NCBI GenBank assembly: GCA_910586545.1
Contig: CAJUIQ010000004.1
Location: 31,131-77,658 of the forward strand
Reading direction: 5' to 3'
DNA from: an uncultured Eubacteriales bacterium
GTDB lineage: Bacteria > Bacillota > Clostridia > Oscillospirales > CAG-272
DNA length: 46,528 bases
Of this stretch, positions 35,900 through 44,831 are shown in pieces. The stretch's first letter is position 1; the number at the start of each line of letters is the position of its first letter. Position numbers and translations under genes: made by a program. A model generated the notes under the pieces. The model searched no databases. It worked only from the letters and a program-made list of their open reading frames with translations, and was not told the origin of the DNA.

Positions 35900-38206
35900 T
35901 TATTGTTCTTCCGCGTCTTTGGCGCGAATTTCCACCCGGCGGATTTTTCCGCTGATGGTTTTGGGAAGTTCTTTTACAAATTCCACAATACGAGGATACT
36001 TATAAGGCGCCGTGTGCTCTTTTACATAATCCTGCACCTCTTTTTTCAGTGCGTCGCTACCTTCCTTGTCTTTTACCAAAACAATAGTGGCTTTTACAAT
36101 CTGTCCCCGTACCGGATCTGGAACAGGCGTAATCGCGCATTCCAACACATAAGGCAGTTCCATGATGACGCTTTCGATTTCAAAGGGGCCGATTCGGTAT
36201 CCAGAGGATTTGATCACGTCATCGGTACGGCCTACATACCAGATATATCCCTCTTCATCCATCCAGGCGGTATCGCCTGTATGATAGTATCCATCATGCC
36301 ATGCCTCGCTGGTATGCTCGTCATCGCGATAGTATTCCAAAAATAGACCAGGAGGGGTCGCCTCTTTTGTATTGATGCAGATTTCTCCTGTTTCTCCAGC
36401 AGGACAGCGGGTACCGTCGGGGCGGAGAATTTCCAGTTGATACATGGGAGAGGGCTTGCCCATGGATCCGGGCTTGGGCGTGCTGCCCACCAGGTTCCCG
36501 ATGGACAGTGTTGTTTCCGTTTGGCCAAAGCCTTCCATGATCGTGAGCCCTGTAGCTGCTTTAAACTGATAGAATACTTCGGGGTTCAGCGCTTCGCCCG
36601 CAGTAGTTACATATGAGAGAGAGGACAGATCGTATTTATTCAAGTCTTCTTTAATAAAGAAGCGGAACATGGTGGGCGGTGCGCAGAAGGTAGTAATATT
36701 ATATTGCTTGAACAGAGGCAGAATATCATGCGCGTCAAATTTATCAAAGTCGTAGGTGAAGATGGCCCCTTCGCACAGCCACTGGCCGTAGAGCTTGCCC
36801 CAGAGCGCTTTGCCCCAGCCGGTGTCAGAAATAGTGAAGTGAATGCCTTTTGGATCGATATTGTGCCAATACCGAGCAGTGATATAGTGGCCGATTGCAT
36901 ACAGGAAGCTGTGGGCGGCAATTTTAGGATATCCAGTGGTTCCGGAGGTGAAAAACATAATCATGGGCTTGCTGCCACAAGCGTCTGGTACACGCTCCAT
37001 TGTTTCGGGGGCATTTTGGATTCCCCCATCAAAATCCAGCCATCCTTCTGCTGTGCCGCCGGCCATAATCAGTTTTACTGGCTCCTTGCTTTTTTTGGAA
37101 GCGGTCTGGGCATGCAGGTGTGTATCTCCATCTGCGGTGCATACGATGGCACTGACGCCGGCCGCGTCATACCGATAGACAAAGTCGTGCTCAACCAGCA
37201 TATGGGTAGCGGGTATAGCTACAGCGCCCAGCTTATGAAGCCCCAGGATAGCCGCCCAGAATTGCCAGTGGCGTTTCAGAACAAGCATGACCCGGTCACC
37301 TTGTCTAATTCCTACGGACCGGAAGTAGTTTGCAGCTTGATTAGACAGCCGGCTCATATCTCCAAAGGTAAACCGCCGTTCATTTTTATGATGGTCCAAG
37401 TGGACCATCGCTACTTTGTCCGGGCATTTTTTTCCAAGGGCGTCTACTGTATCATAGGCGAAATTGTATTGTTCCAAATTGGAAAATTGAATGTTCTGGA
37501 GCAGTCCCTGGTCATTTTCAGTGCATTGGATAAAGGGTGCGATTACCGGGTCCTTTGGTAAAGCGTGGAGTCCTGCTGTTTCAAATGCTGTAGAGTTCGA
37601 TTCCTCTGTAGTCATGGTGTAGGCTCCGTCGCCATGGTTCATCACCAGGGCCAGAAATTCGCAGTCTTCATCTACGGCGATCATCCCATGGGGGAGTCCG
37701 GAGTTATAGTAGATGGAGTCGCCTGCGTGGAGAATTTCCGTTTTGCCGTCTACCTCCACCTTTAAGGTGCCTTTCAAAATCAGGTCAAACTCCTGCCCGG
37801 CGTGGCAACTGGTACGAATTTTCGCTGTCTGCTCTTCCTCACTGTATTTTGCCGTAACGTAAAAGGGTTCGGCAATTTTATCTTTAAACAGAGGCGCCAG
37901 GTTATTATAATGGAATCCCTTCCGGCGTACAATCGGGAGTCCGTCGCCGGCACGATTTACGTAATATTCGGAGAGAGTAGGGCTAGATCCCTTTAAAATA
38001 TCGGTAGGATCCGTGCCTAGTCGTTGGGCGCATTTATAAATAAAAGTAAAGGTAAAATCCGACTCTCCCGCTTCCAATGCCTGATAGGCCGTTAGTGTGG
38101 TGCCGGTACAGGCAGCCATTTCTTCTTCCGTAACCTCGCAGCTTTCCCGCAGCGCGCGGATACGTCCTGCAACATCCCGAATAGCGGTGTTTACATTGTT
38201 TTCCAT
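35900..38206 (-). CDS. XRE-cupin-acyl-CoA synthetase fusion (AMP-forming)
   Basis: 768 residues in three parts. Residues 1-75 form an XRE-type helix-turn-helix (VTEEEMAACTGTTLTAYQALEAGE). Residues about 110-195 are a cupin (HAGQEFDLILKGTLKVEVDG, HAGDSIYYNSGLPHGM). From about 240 comes an AMP-binding ligase with FFTSGTTGYPK, TGWGKALWGK, GFGQTETT, YHTGDTAW and the C-terminal catalytic lysine in KTISGKIRR. The ligase part is of the acetyl/medium-chain acyl-CoA synthetase type: a carboxylate plus ATP and CoA gives acyl-CoA via acyl-AMP. The substrate cannot be fixed. The cupin and HTH may sense the substrate or regulate transcription. The gene is preceded by a T-box leader. ATG with GAAAGGA eight bases upstream. 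Confidence 0.9.
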   Translation of the reverse strand: MENNVNTAIRDVAGRIRALRESCEVTEEEMAACTGTTLTAYQALEAGESDFTFTFIYKCAQRLGTDPTDILKGSSPTLSEYYVNRAGDGLPIVRRKGFHYNNLAPLFKDKIAEPFYVTAKYSEEEQTAKIRTSCHAGQEFDLILKGTLKVEVDGKTEILHAGDSIYYNSGLPHGMIAVDEDCEFLALVMNHGDGAYTMTTEESNSTAFETAGLHALPKDPVIAPFIQCTENDQGLLQNIQFSNLEQYNFAYDTVDALGKKCPDKVAMVHLDHHKNERRFTFGDMSRLSNQAANYFRSVGIRQGDRVMLVLKRHWQFWAAILGLHKLGAVAIPATHMLVEHDFVYRYDAAGVSAIVCTADGDTHLHAQTASKKSKEPVKLIMAGGTAEGWLDFDGGIQNAPETMERVPDACGSKPMIMFFTSGTTGYPKIAAHSFLYAIGHYITARYWHNIDPKGIHFTISDTGWGKALWGKLYGQWLCEGAIFTYDFDKFDAHDILPLFKQYNITTFCAPPTMFRFFIKEDLNKYDLSSLSYVTTAGEALNPEVFYQFKAATGLTIMEGFGQTETTLSIGNLVGSTPKPGSMGKPSPMYQLEILRPDGTRCPAGETGEICINTKEATPPGLFLEYYRDDEHTSEAWHDGYYHTGDTAWMDEEGYIWYVGRTDDVIKSSGYRIGPFEIESVIMELPYVLECAITPVPDPVRGQIVKATIVLVKDKEGSDALKKEVQDYVKEHTAPYKYPRIVEFVKELPKTISGKIRRVEIRAKDAEEQ

Positions 38207-38253
38207 AACTGAATCCTTTCAAAATAGAAATTTTTTGATGGAAGGGAGACGGA

Positions 38254-38525
38254 TAAAAAAAGAAACCCGCCTCAATCTTGAGACGAGTTTGTAAACCCGC
38301 GGTACCACTCAAATTGCACAAAAATGTGCCACTTTACGGGCTCCATCAAGCCCCTTGCCGTTACGCCGCAATCACGAGAGACATCTACTTGTACAGCACT
38401 GCCGTAGGTTCGGGTCTCCGGCTCGGAAGGGATCGCTTCAAGGCCTCATACCTGCTCGCACCAACCGCAGGCTCTCTGCAATGAGGAGACTTGTTGCCGT
38501 CTTCGTCACAGCCTTTTATTTAATT
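38254..38525 (-). promoter_or_regulatory. T-box riboswitch leader
   Basis: On the minus strand the leader has the T-box GAGTGGTACCGCGG (38297-38310), then a terminator hairpin (38263-38290) with a 13-bp stem and T-run. Stem I is recognisable: GTGACGAAG, an apical stem CCTGC/GCAGG with GGTTGGTGCGA in the loop, and the AGAGAG bulge. The specifier loop strand is AAGCGATCC; GCG (Ala) and ATC (Ile) are the best codon readings, not resolved. The UGGU before ACC asks for a tRNA with discriminator A, which both Ala and Ile tRNAs have. Uncharged tRNA would favour readthrough into the ligase gene. Confidence 0.92.
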
Positions 38526-38531
38526 ATTCAC

Positions 38532-38560
38532 AGTATACGCCGGCTTTTTTTATTTGTCAA
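38532..38560 (-). promoter_or_regulatory. Promoter of the T-box leader
   Basis: TTGACA-N17-TATACT on the minus strand, about 7 bases before the inferred leader start. It gives a leader of about 320 bases before the ATG at 38206. Confidence 0.85.
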
Positions 38561-38603
38561 TAGGGTTTGAAAAAAATCATGAAAAAATTTCTAAACCGGG
38601 CAA

Positions 38604-38632
38604 TTGACTTGTCTGTAGAGGAAATGTATAAT
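38604..38632 (+). promoter_or_regulatory. Promoter of the PHP-domain gene
   Basis: TTGACT-N17-TATAAT, one base from consensus in the -35 box. It is back to back with the T-box promoter, 43 bp apart. Confidence 0.85.
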
Positions 38633-38701
38633 GATGAGAGGATACGATGCAGCGGATAACTGTGTCTGGTTTTCAAGTTATCATTGAAAGGATCAATCAC
38701 T

Positions 38702-39430
38702 ATGGCATACAAATATAAAACGGAAATGCACTGCCACAGCAAATATGTAAGCTCCTGTTCCGATGTAGGGGCAAAGGAAATTGTAGAACAGTATCTGGAG
38801 TTTGGATACAGCACAGTGGTAATTACGGATCATCTTCACGAAGGCACCTTCCAGTATTGGATTCCGGAAGCGAGTTTGGAAGAGCGTATCGAATTCTTTT
38901 TAGATGGATACAGAAAAGTGAAGGAATACGCTGGAGATAGACTGAATGTGCTGCTGGGTTGTGAGATTCGGTTCCCCAATACGGGAGGAACAGATTTTCT
39001 GGTATATGGCGCAGATGAAGCATTCTTCCAAAACAACCCCGATATGTATCGGCATGAACGCTACTGGATGGGCGCTCTGGTACACAACAACAATTATATG
39101 TTTTTCCAGGCGCATCCCTTCCGATTTGGCATGATGCTGGCGGAAGATTATGTGGTTGACGGGATCGAGGTGTTCAACGGCCACCCCACGCAAAAATCCC
39201 ACAATCGAATGGCGCAGGAATGGATGCAGGAATATCCGCATTTTATAGGCATTTCCGGAAGCGATCACCATGAGGTAGCGCATCATCCGGATGCAGGTAT
39301 TTTGACAGAGGAACCCATTACCTCCAACGCGCAGCTATTGGAGGTTTTGCGCAGCGGCGCTTTCCAGTGTATTCAAGATACCGATACGCAGGAAAGCTGT
39401 CGCAAGCAGATTTTGGGAGAACAGGTATAA
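38702..39430 (+). CDS. PHP-domain phosphoesterase-like protein
   Basis: 242 residues. PHP metal motifs are present: EMHCHSKYVSSC at the start, ITDHLHEG, LGCEIRF, QAHPFR and SGSDHHEV near the end. These provide the His/Asp ligands of a trinuclear metal site. Related proteins act as histidinol phosphatases or nucleotide phosphoesterases; the substrate is unknown. Start ATG 38702 after GAAAGGAT at eight bases. No close operon partner; 250 bp separate it from rplM. Confidence 0.88.
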   Translation: MAYKYKTEMHCHSKYVSSCSDVGAKEIVEQYLEFGYSTVVITDHLHEGTFQYWIPEASLEERIEFFLDGYRKVKEYAGDRLNVLLGCEIRFPNTGGTDFLVYGADEAFFQNNPDMYRHERYWMGALVHNNNYMFFQAHPFRFGMMLAEDYVVDGIEVFNGHPTQKSHNRMAQEWMQEYPHFIGISGSDHHEVAHHPDAGILTEEPITSNAQLLEVLRSGAFQCIQDTDTQESCRKQILGEQV

Positions 39431-39491
39431 AACGCTGTCAAAGTCGACGCTTGTTCTGTTATTTCCAGAATGAAACAACGCGTTTAATCAG

Positions 39492-39508
39492 GGAACATAA
39501 TTTGTTCC
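39492..39508. repeat. Short inverted repeat GGAACA-N5-TGTTCC
   Basis: A six-base perfect dyad between the PHP gene and the rplM promoter with no T-run. It may be an operator or a chance dyad. The rest of 39431-39607 is AT-rich with nothing recognised. Confidence 0.3.
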
Positions 39509-39607
39509 GGATGTGAAAGTATAGGGGAGATTTCAGGAGAAATCGGCAGATAAAAAGAGCAAATATAATATTAAATTGAAAAAATGAAAATATTTTAAGA
39601 AAATCTA

Positions 39608-39636
39608 TTGACATGCCTATATTTATTTGCTATAAT
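39608..39636 (+). promoter_or_regulatory. Consensus promoter of rplM-rpsI
   Basis: TTGACA-N17-TATAAT, a perfect sigma-A consensus fitting a ribosomal protein operon. The ATG of rplM lies 47 bases after the -10. Confidence 0.93.
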
Positions 39637-39682
39637 GCAACTTGCTGAAAAATTAACCAAATTGCAAATCGGAGGATATCTT

Positions 39683-40111
39683 ATGTCTACTTACATGGCA
39701 AAGAAAGAAACCGTTGAGCGTAAGTGGTACATTATCGATGCGGCTGGCAAGCCTCTCGGTAAAACTGCTGCGGCAGCGGCTACGATTCTTCGTGGAAAAC
39801 ACCGTCCTGAATTTACACCGCATGTTGACTGCGGCGAGTTTGTTGTAATTGTAAATGCAAGCAAGGCTGTTCTCACGGGGAAAAAATTGGAGCAAAAGTT
39901 CTATCGCCGTCACTCCGGCTATATCGGAGGACTCAAGGAAGTTTCCTACAAAACTTTGATGGCGACAAAGCCTGAGTTTGCTATGGAGCACGCTGTCAAA
40001 GGCATGCTTCCTCACAACTCTATCGGCGCAAAGGCGATCACCCGTCTGAAGGTGTACGCAGGCGAAGCTCACAAGCAGCAGGCCCAGAAACCTGTTCCTT
40101 ACGAAATCTAA
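39683..40111 (+). CDS. rplM: Ribosomal protein L13
   Basis: 142 residues, standard. WYIIDAAGKPLGKTAAAAATILRGKHRPEFTPH is the expected start (shown here only in part by motif: WYIIDAAGKPLG and GKHRPEFTPH). The HSGYIGGLK and KGMLPHN motifs follow. ATG with GGAGG at seven bases. Forms the usual pair with rpsI, 16 bp apart. Confidence 0.98.
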   Translation: MSTYMAKKETVERKWYIIDAAGKPLGKTAAAAATILRGKHRPEFTPHVDCGEFVVIVNASKAVLTGKKLEQKFYRRHSGYIGGLKEVSYKTLMATKPEFAMEHAVKGMLPHNSIGAKAITRLKVYAGEAHKQQAQKPVPYEI

Positions 40112-40127
40112 GAGGAGGATGAACGAG

Positions 40128-40529
40128 ATGTATACAAGTGCAAAACCTTATTTTTACGGTACCGGCAGAAGAAAAAGTTCTGTTGCCCGCGTTCGTCTTT
40201 ATCCTGGAACAGGCAGCATAACCATCAATGGTCGTGATATTGACGAATACTTTGGCCTGGAAACCATGAAGCTGATCATCAATCAGCCTTTTGAAGTAAC
40301 AGGTACAGTTGGAAAGTTTGACATTGTTGCCAGCGTAAAGGGCGGCGGATTTTCCGGCCAGGCCGGCGCGATCCGTCACGGCGCTTCCCGCGCGCTGCTT
40401 TTGGCAGACGAGACCTTCCGTCCTGCACTGAAAAAAGCAGGCTTCCTCACTCGTGACCCGAGAATGAAGGAAAGAAAGAAGTACGGACTCAAAGCGGCTC
40501 GCCGTGCAAGTCAGTTCTCCAAGAGATAA
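40128..40529 (+). CDS. rpsI: Ribosomal protein S9
   Basis: 133 residues. YGTGRRKSSVARVRL at the start and the C-terminal RRASQFSKR tail that reaches the decoding site are conserved. I chose ATG 40128 because GGAGG is eight to nine bases upstream; the ATG at 40119 abuts that site. The usual length is 130, which supports this. Confidence 0.98.
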   Translation: MYTSAKPYFYGTGRRKSSVARVRLYPGTGSITINGRDIDEYFGLETMKLIINQPFEVTGTVGKFDIVASVKGGGFSGQAGAIRHGASRALLLADETFRPALKKAGFLTRDPRMKERKKYGLKAARRASQFSKR

Positions 40530-40546
40530 CAACATTATGGAATATC

Positions 40547-40580
40547 ACACCCTACAGACTTTTGCCTGTGGGGTGTTTTT
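40547..40580 (+). terminator. Terminator after rpsI
   Basis: ACACCCTACAG and CCTGTGGGGTGT pair around a loop of seven bases, followed by TTTTT. Confidence 0.85.
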
Positions 40581-40604
40581 CTTGTTGTTTCGAAGAATGC
40601 GCAG

Positions 40605-40633
40605 TTGCTTTTTGCGTTAAAATACAGTATACT
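40605..40633 (+). promoter_or_regulatory. Predicted promoter of the large secreted protein gene
   Basis: TTGCTT-N17-TATACT, 32 bases before the GTG start. Confidence 0.65.
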
Positions 40634-40665
40634 ATAGTCATATTTTTCAGAGGGAGGAAGAAAGT

Positions 40666-43428
40666 GTGAAGACTGTCAAACGTGTAATCAGCGTAATTTT
40701 GACGCTATTGCTTCTGCCGTGGACCGTATTGTCTGGCACAGCAATATCGGATCCTTCCTCTGTTTCTCTCGATATATTGGATCCCCAGCTTTGGGAAGGA
40801 ACCGATGCGGTACAACAGATTCGTTCCCGCCCTTCTGGGGAGGGAAGCATGCTGTATGTGGCTGCTGCCGGCACAGGAGAGGAGACGCTTTCCATAACCG
40901 CTTCTTTAGACCAGCCTTTAAATCTTACGTCTTTGCGGGAGCTTGCTTTTTCTATGTATATCAGCGGCAGCGGCGACTGCAGCTTTACCGTGACATTTTT
41001 GTGCGGCGGCATATATTACAATGCCTCGACGAAAGTATCTGCGGGGGGGAAGGCTATGGCGTATATAGTGCTTCCCCAGCAGGTCAAGGGGTCTGTGGAT
41101 GCTTTGGCGCTTACATTGACCCGACAGGATGAGCCGATTCAGTCTTTTTCCATTTTGTCAGCATCAGGAGACGAGCGGTACAGCTATGCGCACGTGGAGC
41201 GCTTTATGAGCGCAGGTTTTGAATCGGTGACAGGGGCATTGCGGGAAGAGGAAAATCAGATTTTTATCGATACGGAAAACGGCGGCGCTTCTTTTTATCC
41301 ACATTATATCAGCAAAGGAGCGGGGGACGAGGATGCCACAGTATGTCTGCGCATACGCAGCGGGCATGCATCCGGGACGATTGCTGTGGAAGGCGTATCT
41401 GGTACGGCGCCGCTGCCATTGGTATCGGGAGAGCATACGTATGTTTTTGTTATTGAAGGGCCCTATTCAGATTTGAAATATGTTTTGAATGGCGTGACAA
41501 CCACGCAGGAGGAGCCTCTTGTAATCACCGGTGCGGCAGTTTATCCATCCAAAGCTTCTGCAGCGGAAAAAATTGGCGGTATTACATCCTGCCGGTCCGA
41601 CGGGAAAACTGTTACGGTAAAAGGGACGATTTCTTCAGAAACCGTTGTGGAGCATATTGAGGGCCAGCTGGCATTGTATATGATACCGGTTTGGGAAGAG
41701 GAAGAAGCAGTACTCCGGGAGGAACCTGCGGCAAAGATGAGCATATCTACCCGGTTTGAATTGTCCGCAGTACCGGAGAATTTGGATGTGTTGTATAAAT
41801 ATAAAGTAATGATTTTATCAGGCGATAAAAAAATATCTGTGGCGCCTGCAGCTTTTTTAAACAGCGGCGTGGCGGTTACGGTGGCTGACGCTTCCGTAAC
41901 CGGCGTTCATGGAACAGACACGGTGGGGGTTTTTGAATCCAACGTTTCCAATGTGATTTTAGATGTGTATGCGGATCGCCTTTTAGAAACGGACGATGTA
42001 TATGCGGCGCTGTTATACAATGCTGGCAGATCTCATTATTATTTTAACCGTTCTTACGTGGAAGAATTGGATGCACAATTTTCTGTTCATAAATCTTCTG
42101 GAACGCATGTGTATATCCGTTTGTTTTCATCACAGGAAAATGGATTTGTCTATACAGCAGCAGATCAGGGAAGCGTATTGCAAATGTATGCGCTTACCTC
42201 ATTTTTGACAGAACGGTATCAGGGCGCTGCAGGATTTATTATGGGCAGCGGCGCAAATGTGCAGTATTGGGACAATGTGGAAGACCTTGCAAGTCTTACG
42301 GCTATTTTTGCGGAGATTGTGCAGAAGAAATGTCCGGGAGCGGCGGCGGTAGTTCCTGTGGACAGCGTATATGACGATGCGAATGCTGTAGATTCCCCCA
42401 CGGGGCTTTCTCCGAAAGACCCGGCAGTGTTTCTTGGCAGGCTATCCTTTACACTCAGTCGGCGGCGTGCCGGCAGTATTCTCCTTGTTTATGAAAGTGT
42501 TTCTCATCCCGAGGGGACAGTTTTAGAAGCTTCTTATCTTACATCTCTGATAGCGGCATGTGGACATGCTTGTGACGGCGGCATGCTGTTTTGGCAGCCC
42601 GATATAGGAAGTGATGCGGATATAAGCGCGCTATATGAAAGTCTCTGTGTGGAAGCGATGCAGACGGGCCTGCGCAGCGTGGTGTTGTCTGTTACAAATT
42701 TACATGAATCCAATTTGTTGTTTGACCGAATTAAAGAAACTGTTTTTGACAATACGTCTGCGCAGTTGTTCCAACGTATGGCAGCTGTCAATAATACTGC
42801 TGCCTATAGGGGAATGTACCCTTTATGGGATTTTACAGATTCTTATGATATTGGAGGTTGGGTATCTGGCGGCGGATTTGGCAGAGTCATTTCTGCAGGC
42901 GTAGAAATTACTTCCGATCGGGCACTGCGAACCAGATTGGAAAATGCCGGCGGGGAAGCGGGTCTACTGCTTTGTTGGCTAGACAGACCATTAGATCTTT
43001 CCGAAAGCAGTGTTGTATTTTCTTTCGGTCTGCACGACATAGGACAAGAAGGAGAGCTTTCTGTTATTTTTGGCAGCGGAGATTCCAGAGCGGAGTATTT
43101 ACTCTCCCAGCCACAGGACATATATTTTACAGTGACCTGCGATTTGGCAGATTTTTCTGCCGCATCTGCTGTGGAGTATATTGCCATTATTCTGCGGGGA
43201 AAGAACGGCGCTACACTGGAAATTTCCAATGTGAATGTTTGCAGTATGGTTAAAACAGAGCAGCAGCTCCAGCAGCTTGTAAAAGGAGGGCAGGAAAAGA
43301 CACAGCCTGCCAATCCGGCATATTATGTCATTCTTGTTTCTATGACAGCAATAACAGTTGCGATATTTTCCATATTGGGCAGACGCGGTGCGCGAAGAGC
43401 ACACAAAAATACGCAGCAAAAGGGATGA
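40666..43428 (+). CDS. Large secreted, membrane-anchored protein with glycosidase-like region (DUF5722-like)
   Basis: 920 residues. GTG start after GGGAGG at eight bases; no ATG fits better. Signal peptide at 1-25. The N-terminal half is beta-rich with two jelly-roll-like modules (about 35-165 and 180-300) and an Ig-like part. The centre (about 400-700) recalls the DUF5722/glycoside-hydrolase TIM-barrel type: HYYFNRSYV, then ALTSFLTERY with GFIMGSGANVQYW, where true members have a Gly-Asn-Glu motif; the Glu is not seen. Another beta module follows (about 720-865). The C-terminus has a Gln/Lys linker, a membrane helix (about 885-905) and a basic tail, so the protein is tethered outside the cell. 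The family match is from memory and moderate. Function unknown; perhaps cell-surface glycan binding. Confidence 0.75.
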   Translation: MKTVKRVISVILTLLLLPWTVLSGTAISDPSSVSLDILDPQLWEGTDAVQQIRSRPSGEGSMLYVAAAGTGEETLSITASLDQPLNLTSLRELAFSMYISGSGDCSFTVTFLCGGIYYNASTKVSAGGKAMAYIVLPQQVKGSVDALALTLTRQDEPIQSFSILSASGDERYSYAHVERFMSAGFESVTGALREEENQIFIDTENGGASFYPHYISKGAGDEDATVCLRIRSGHASGTIAVEGVSGTAPLPLVSGEHTYVFVIEGPYSDLKYVLNGVTTTQEEPLVITGAAVYPSKASAAEKIGGITSCRSDGKTVTVKGTISSETVVEHIEGQLALYMIPVWEEEEAVLREEPAAKMSISTRFELSAVPENLDVLYKYKVMILSGDKKISVAPAAFLNSGVAVTVADASVTGVHGTDTVGVFESNVSNVILDVYADRLLETDDVYAALLYNAGRSHYYFNRSYVEELDAQFSVHKSSGTHVYIRLFSSQENGFVYTAADQGSVLQMYALTSFLTERYQGAAGFIMGSGANVQYWDNVEDLASLTAIFAEIVQKKCPGAAAVVPVDSVYDDANAVDSPTGLSPKDPAVFLGRLSFTLSRRRAGSILLVYESVSHPEGTVLEASYLTSLIAACGHACDGGMLFWQPDIGSDADISALYESLCVEAMQTGLRSVVLSVTNLHESNLLFDRIKETVFDNTSAQLFQRMAAVNNTAAYRGMYPLWDFTDSYDIGGWVSGGGFGRVISAGVEITSDRALRTRLENAGGEAGLLLCWLDRPLDLSESSVVFSFGLHDIGQEGELSVIFGSGDSRAEYLLSQPQDIYFTVTCDLADFSAASAVEYIAIILRGKNGATLEISNVNVCSMVKTEQQLQQLVKGGQEKTQPANPAYYVILVSMTAITVAIFSILGRRGARRAHKNTQQKG

Positions 43429-43494
43429 CGTGAAATTTATGTGGAGCAAGTGTAAAGAGAGCCCCCTGTTTTTCGTTTTTTGTCATTCTTTCTA

Positions 43495-43523
43495 TTGCAA
43501 TGCAGCGGTATGCATTATATAAT
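43495..43523 (+). promoter_or_regulatory. Promoter of the cofE-like/guaA operon
   Basis: TTGCAA-N17-TATAAT, with an optimal -10 box. The leader to the first ATG is about 90 bases. Confidence 0.75.
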
Positions 43524-43620
43524 AAAAGAGTACATTTTGTAAAAATATACAGAACCGAGGAAACGGTGTACGTATGTTTTGCATGGAATATACGCCGCTT
43601 TGCGCGGTATGGGAGGATTT

Positions 43621-44814
43621 ATGGAACGCAAGATTGGAACTGTATCAAGGGGAATACGCTGCCCTATCATTCGTGAAGGAGATGAACTTTCATCTATTGT
43701 TGTGAACAGCGTTTTGCATGCTGCGCAGCAGGATGGATTTGCATTGCGTGACAGGGACGTTATAGCAATTACCGAGTCCATTGTTGCACGCGCACAAGGA
43801 AATTATGCTTGTGTTGCGGATGTTGCGGCAGATGTGAAAGCGAAACTGGGCGGTGAAACCATTGGCGTCATTTTTCCGATTCTTTCCCGGAATCGTTTTG
43901 CGGTCTGCCTGCGGGGAATTGCAAAAGGGGCGAAAAAAATCGTTTTAATGCTCAGTTATCCCAGTGACGAGGTGGGAAATCAGCTGGTTACTTTGGATCA
44001 GCTGGATGAAGCTGGCGTCAATCCCTACACGGATCTTCTTACACTGCAGCAATACAGAGACTTGTTTGGAGAAAACAAACATCCTTTTACCGGTGTGGAT
44101 TATGTGCAGTACTATGGAGATTTGATCCGCCAGTGCGGTGCGGAATGTGAAATTATTTTTGCTAATGATCCCCGACGGATATTGGATTATACAAAGGATG
44201 TTCTTCACTGCGATATCCATTCTCGCGCCAGAACCAAGCGGTTGTTGATGGCAGCTGGGGCTCAGCGCGTATATGGCTTAGATGAGATTTTGAACGCGCC
44301 TGTAAACGGCAGCGGCTGCAATGAACAGTTCGGGCTTTTGGGCTCTAACAAATCTACGGAGGACAAGATCAAGTTGTTCCCAAGAGATTGCATGCCGCTG
44401 GTAATGGAAATTCAAAAGAAGATGCTTGAGAAAACCGGCAAACATGTAGAAGTGATGGTATATGGGGATGGAGCTTTTAAGGATCCAGTAGGGCATATTT
44501 GGGAGTTGGCGGATCCGTGTGTCTCCGCGGCAAATACGCCCGGCCTGGAAGGCACACCCAATGAAATTAAACTGAAATATTTAGCGGACAATGATTTTGC
44601 CTCCCTTTCCGGAGAAGCGCTGCAAAAGGCGATTGAAGATCAAATTAAAGAGAAAAAAGATAATTTGGTAGGCGATATGGCGTCTCAAGGCACGACGCCG
44701 CGGCGCTTTACCGATCTTTTGGGGTCTCTCAGCGATTTGACCAGTGGATCCGGAGACAAGGGAACGCCAGTAGTTTTGATCCAAGGCTATTTTGACAACT
44801 TTACCAACATATAA
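43621..44814 (+). CDS. Coenzyme F420-0:L-glutamate ligase-like protein (CofE family)
   Basis: 397 residues. The N-terminal half resembles CofE/F420 gamma-glutamyl ligase: GIRCPIIREGDELSSIV, RDRDVIAITESIVARAQGN, and SRNRFAVCLRGIAKGA. CofE adds glutamate to F420-0 with GTP. This protein is longer than archaeal CofE (about 250), with a distinct C-terminal half (from about 230, GSGCNEQFGLLGSNKSTEDK onward). Similar long homologues occur in Firmicutes not known to make F420, so the true substrate is uncertain. Start ATG 43621 after GGGAGG at five bases. It lies 17 bp before guaA in a two-gene operon. Confidence 0.82.
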   Translation: MERKIGTVSRGIRCPIIREGDELSSIVVNSVLHAAQQDGFALRDRDVIAITESIVARAQGNYACVADVAADVKAKLGGETIGVIFPILSRNRFAVCLRGIAKGAKKIVLMLSYPSDEVGNQLVTLDQLDEAGVNPYTDLLTLQQYRDLFGENKHPFTGVDYVQYYGDLIRQCGAECEIIFANDPRRILDYTKDVLHCDIHSRARTKRLLMAAGAQRVYGLDEILNAPVNGSGCNEQFGLLGSNKSTEDKIKLFPRDCMPLVMEIQKKMLEKTGKHVEVMVYGDGAFKDPVGHIWELADPCVSAANTPGLEGTPNEIKLKYLADNDFASLSGEALQKAIEDQIKEKKDNLVGDMASQGTTPRRFTDLLGSLSDLTSGSGDKGTPVVLIQGYFDNFTNI

Positions 44815-44831
44815 AAAAGGAGCAGGGCTAT

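Noticed and set aside
36704..37561. 285-codon plus-strand frame opposite the acyl-CoA synthetase
   Set aside because: Antisense shadow of the AMP-binding domain.
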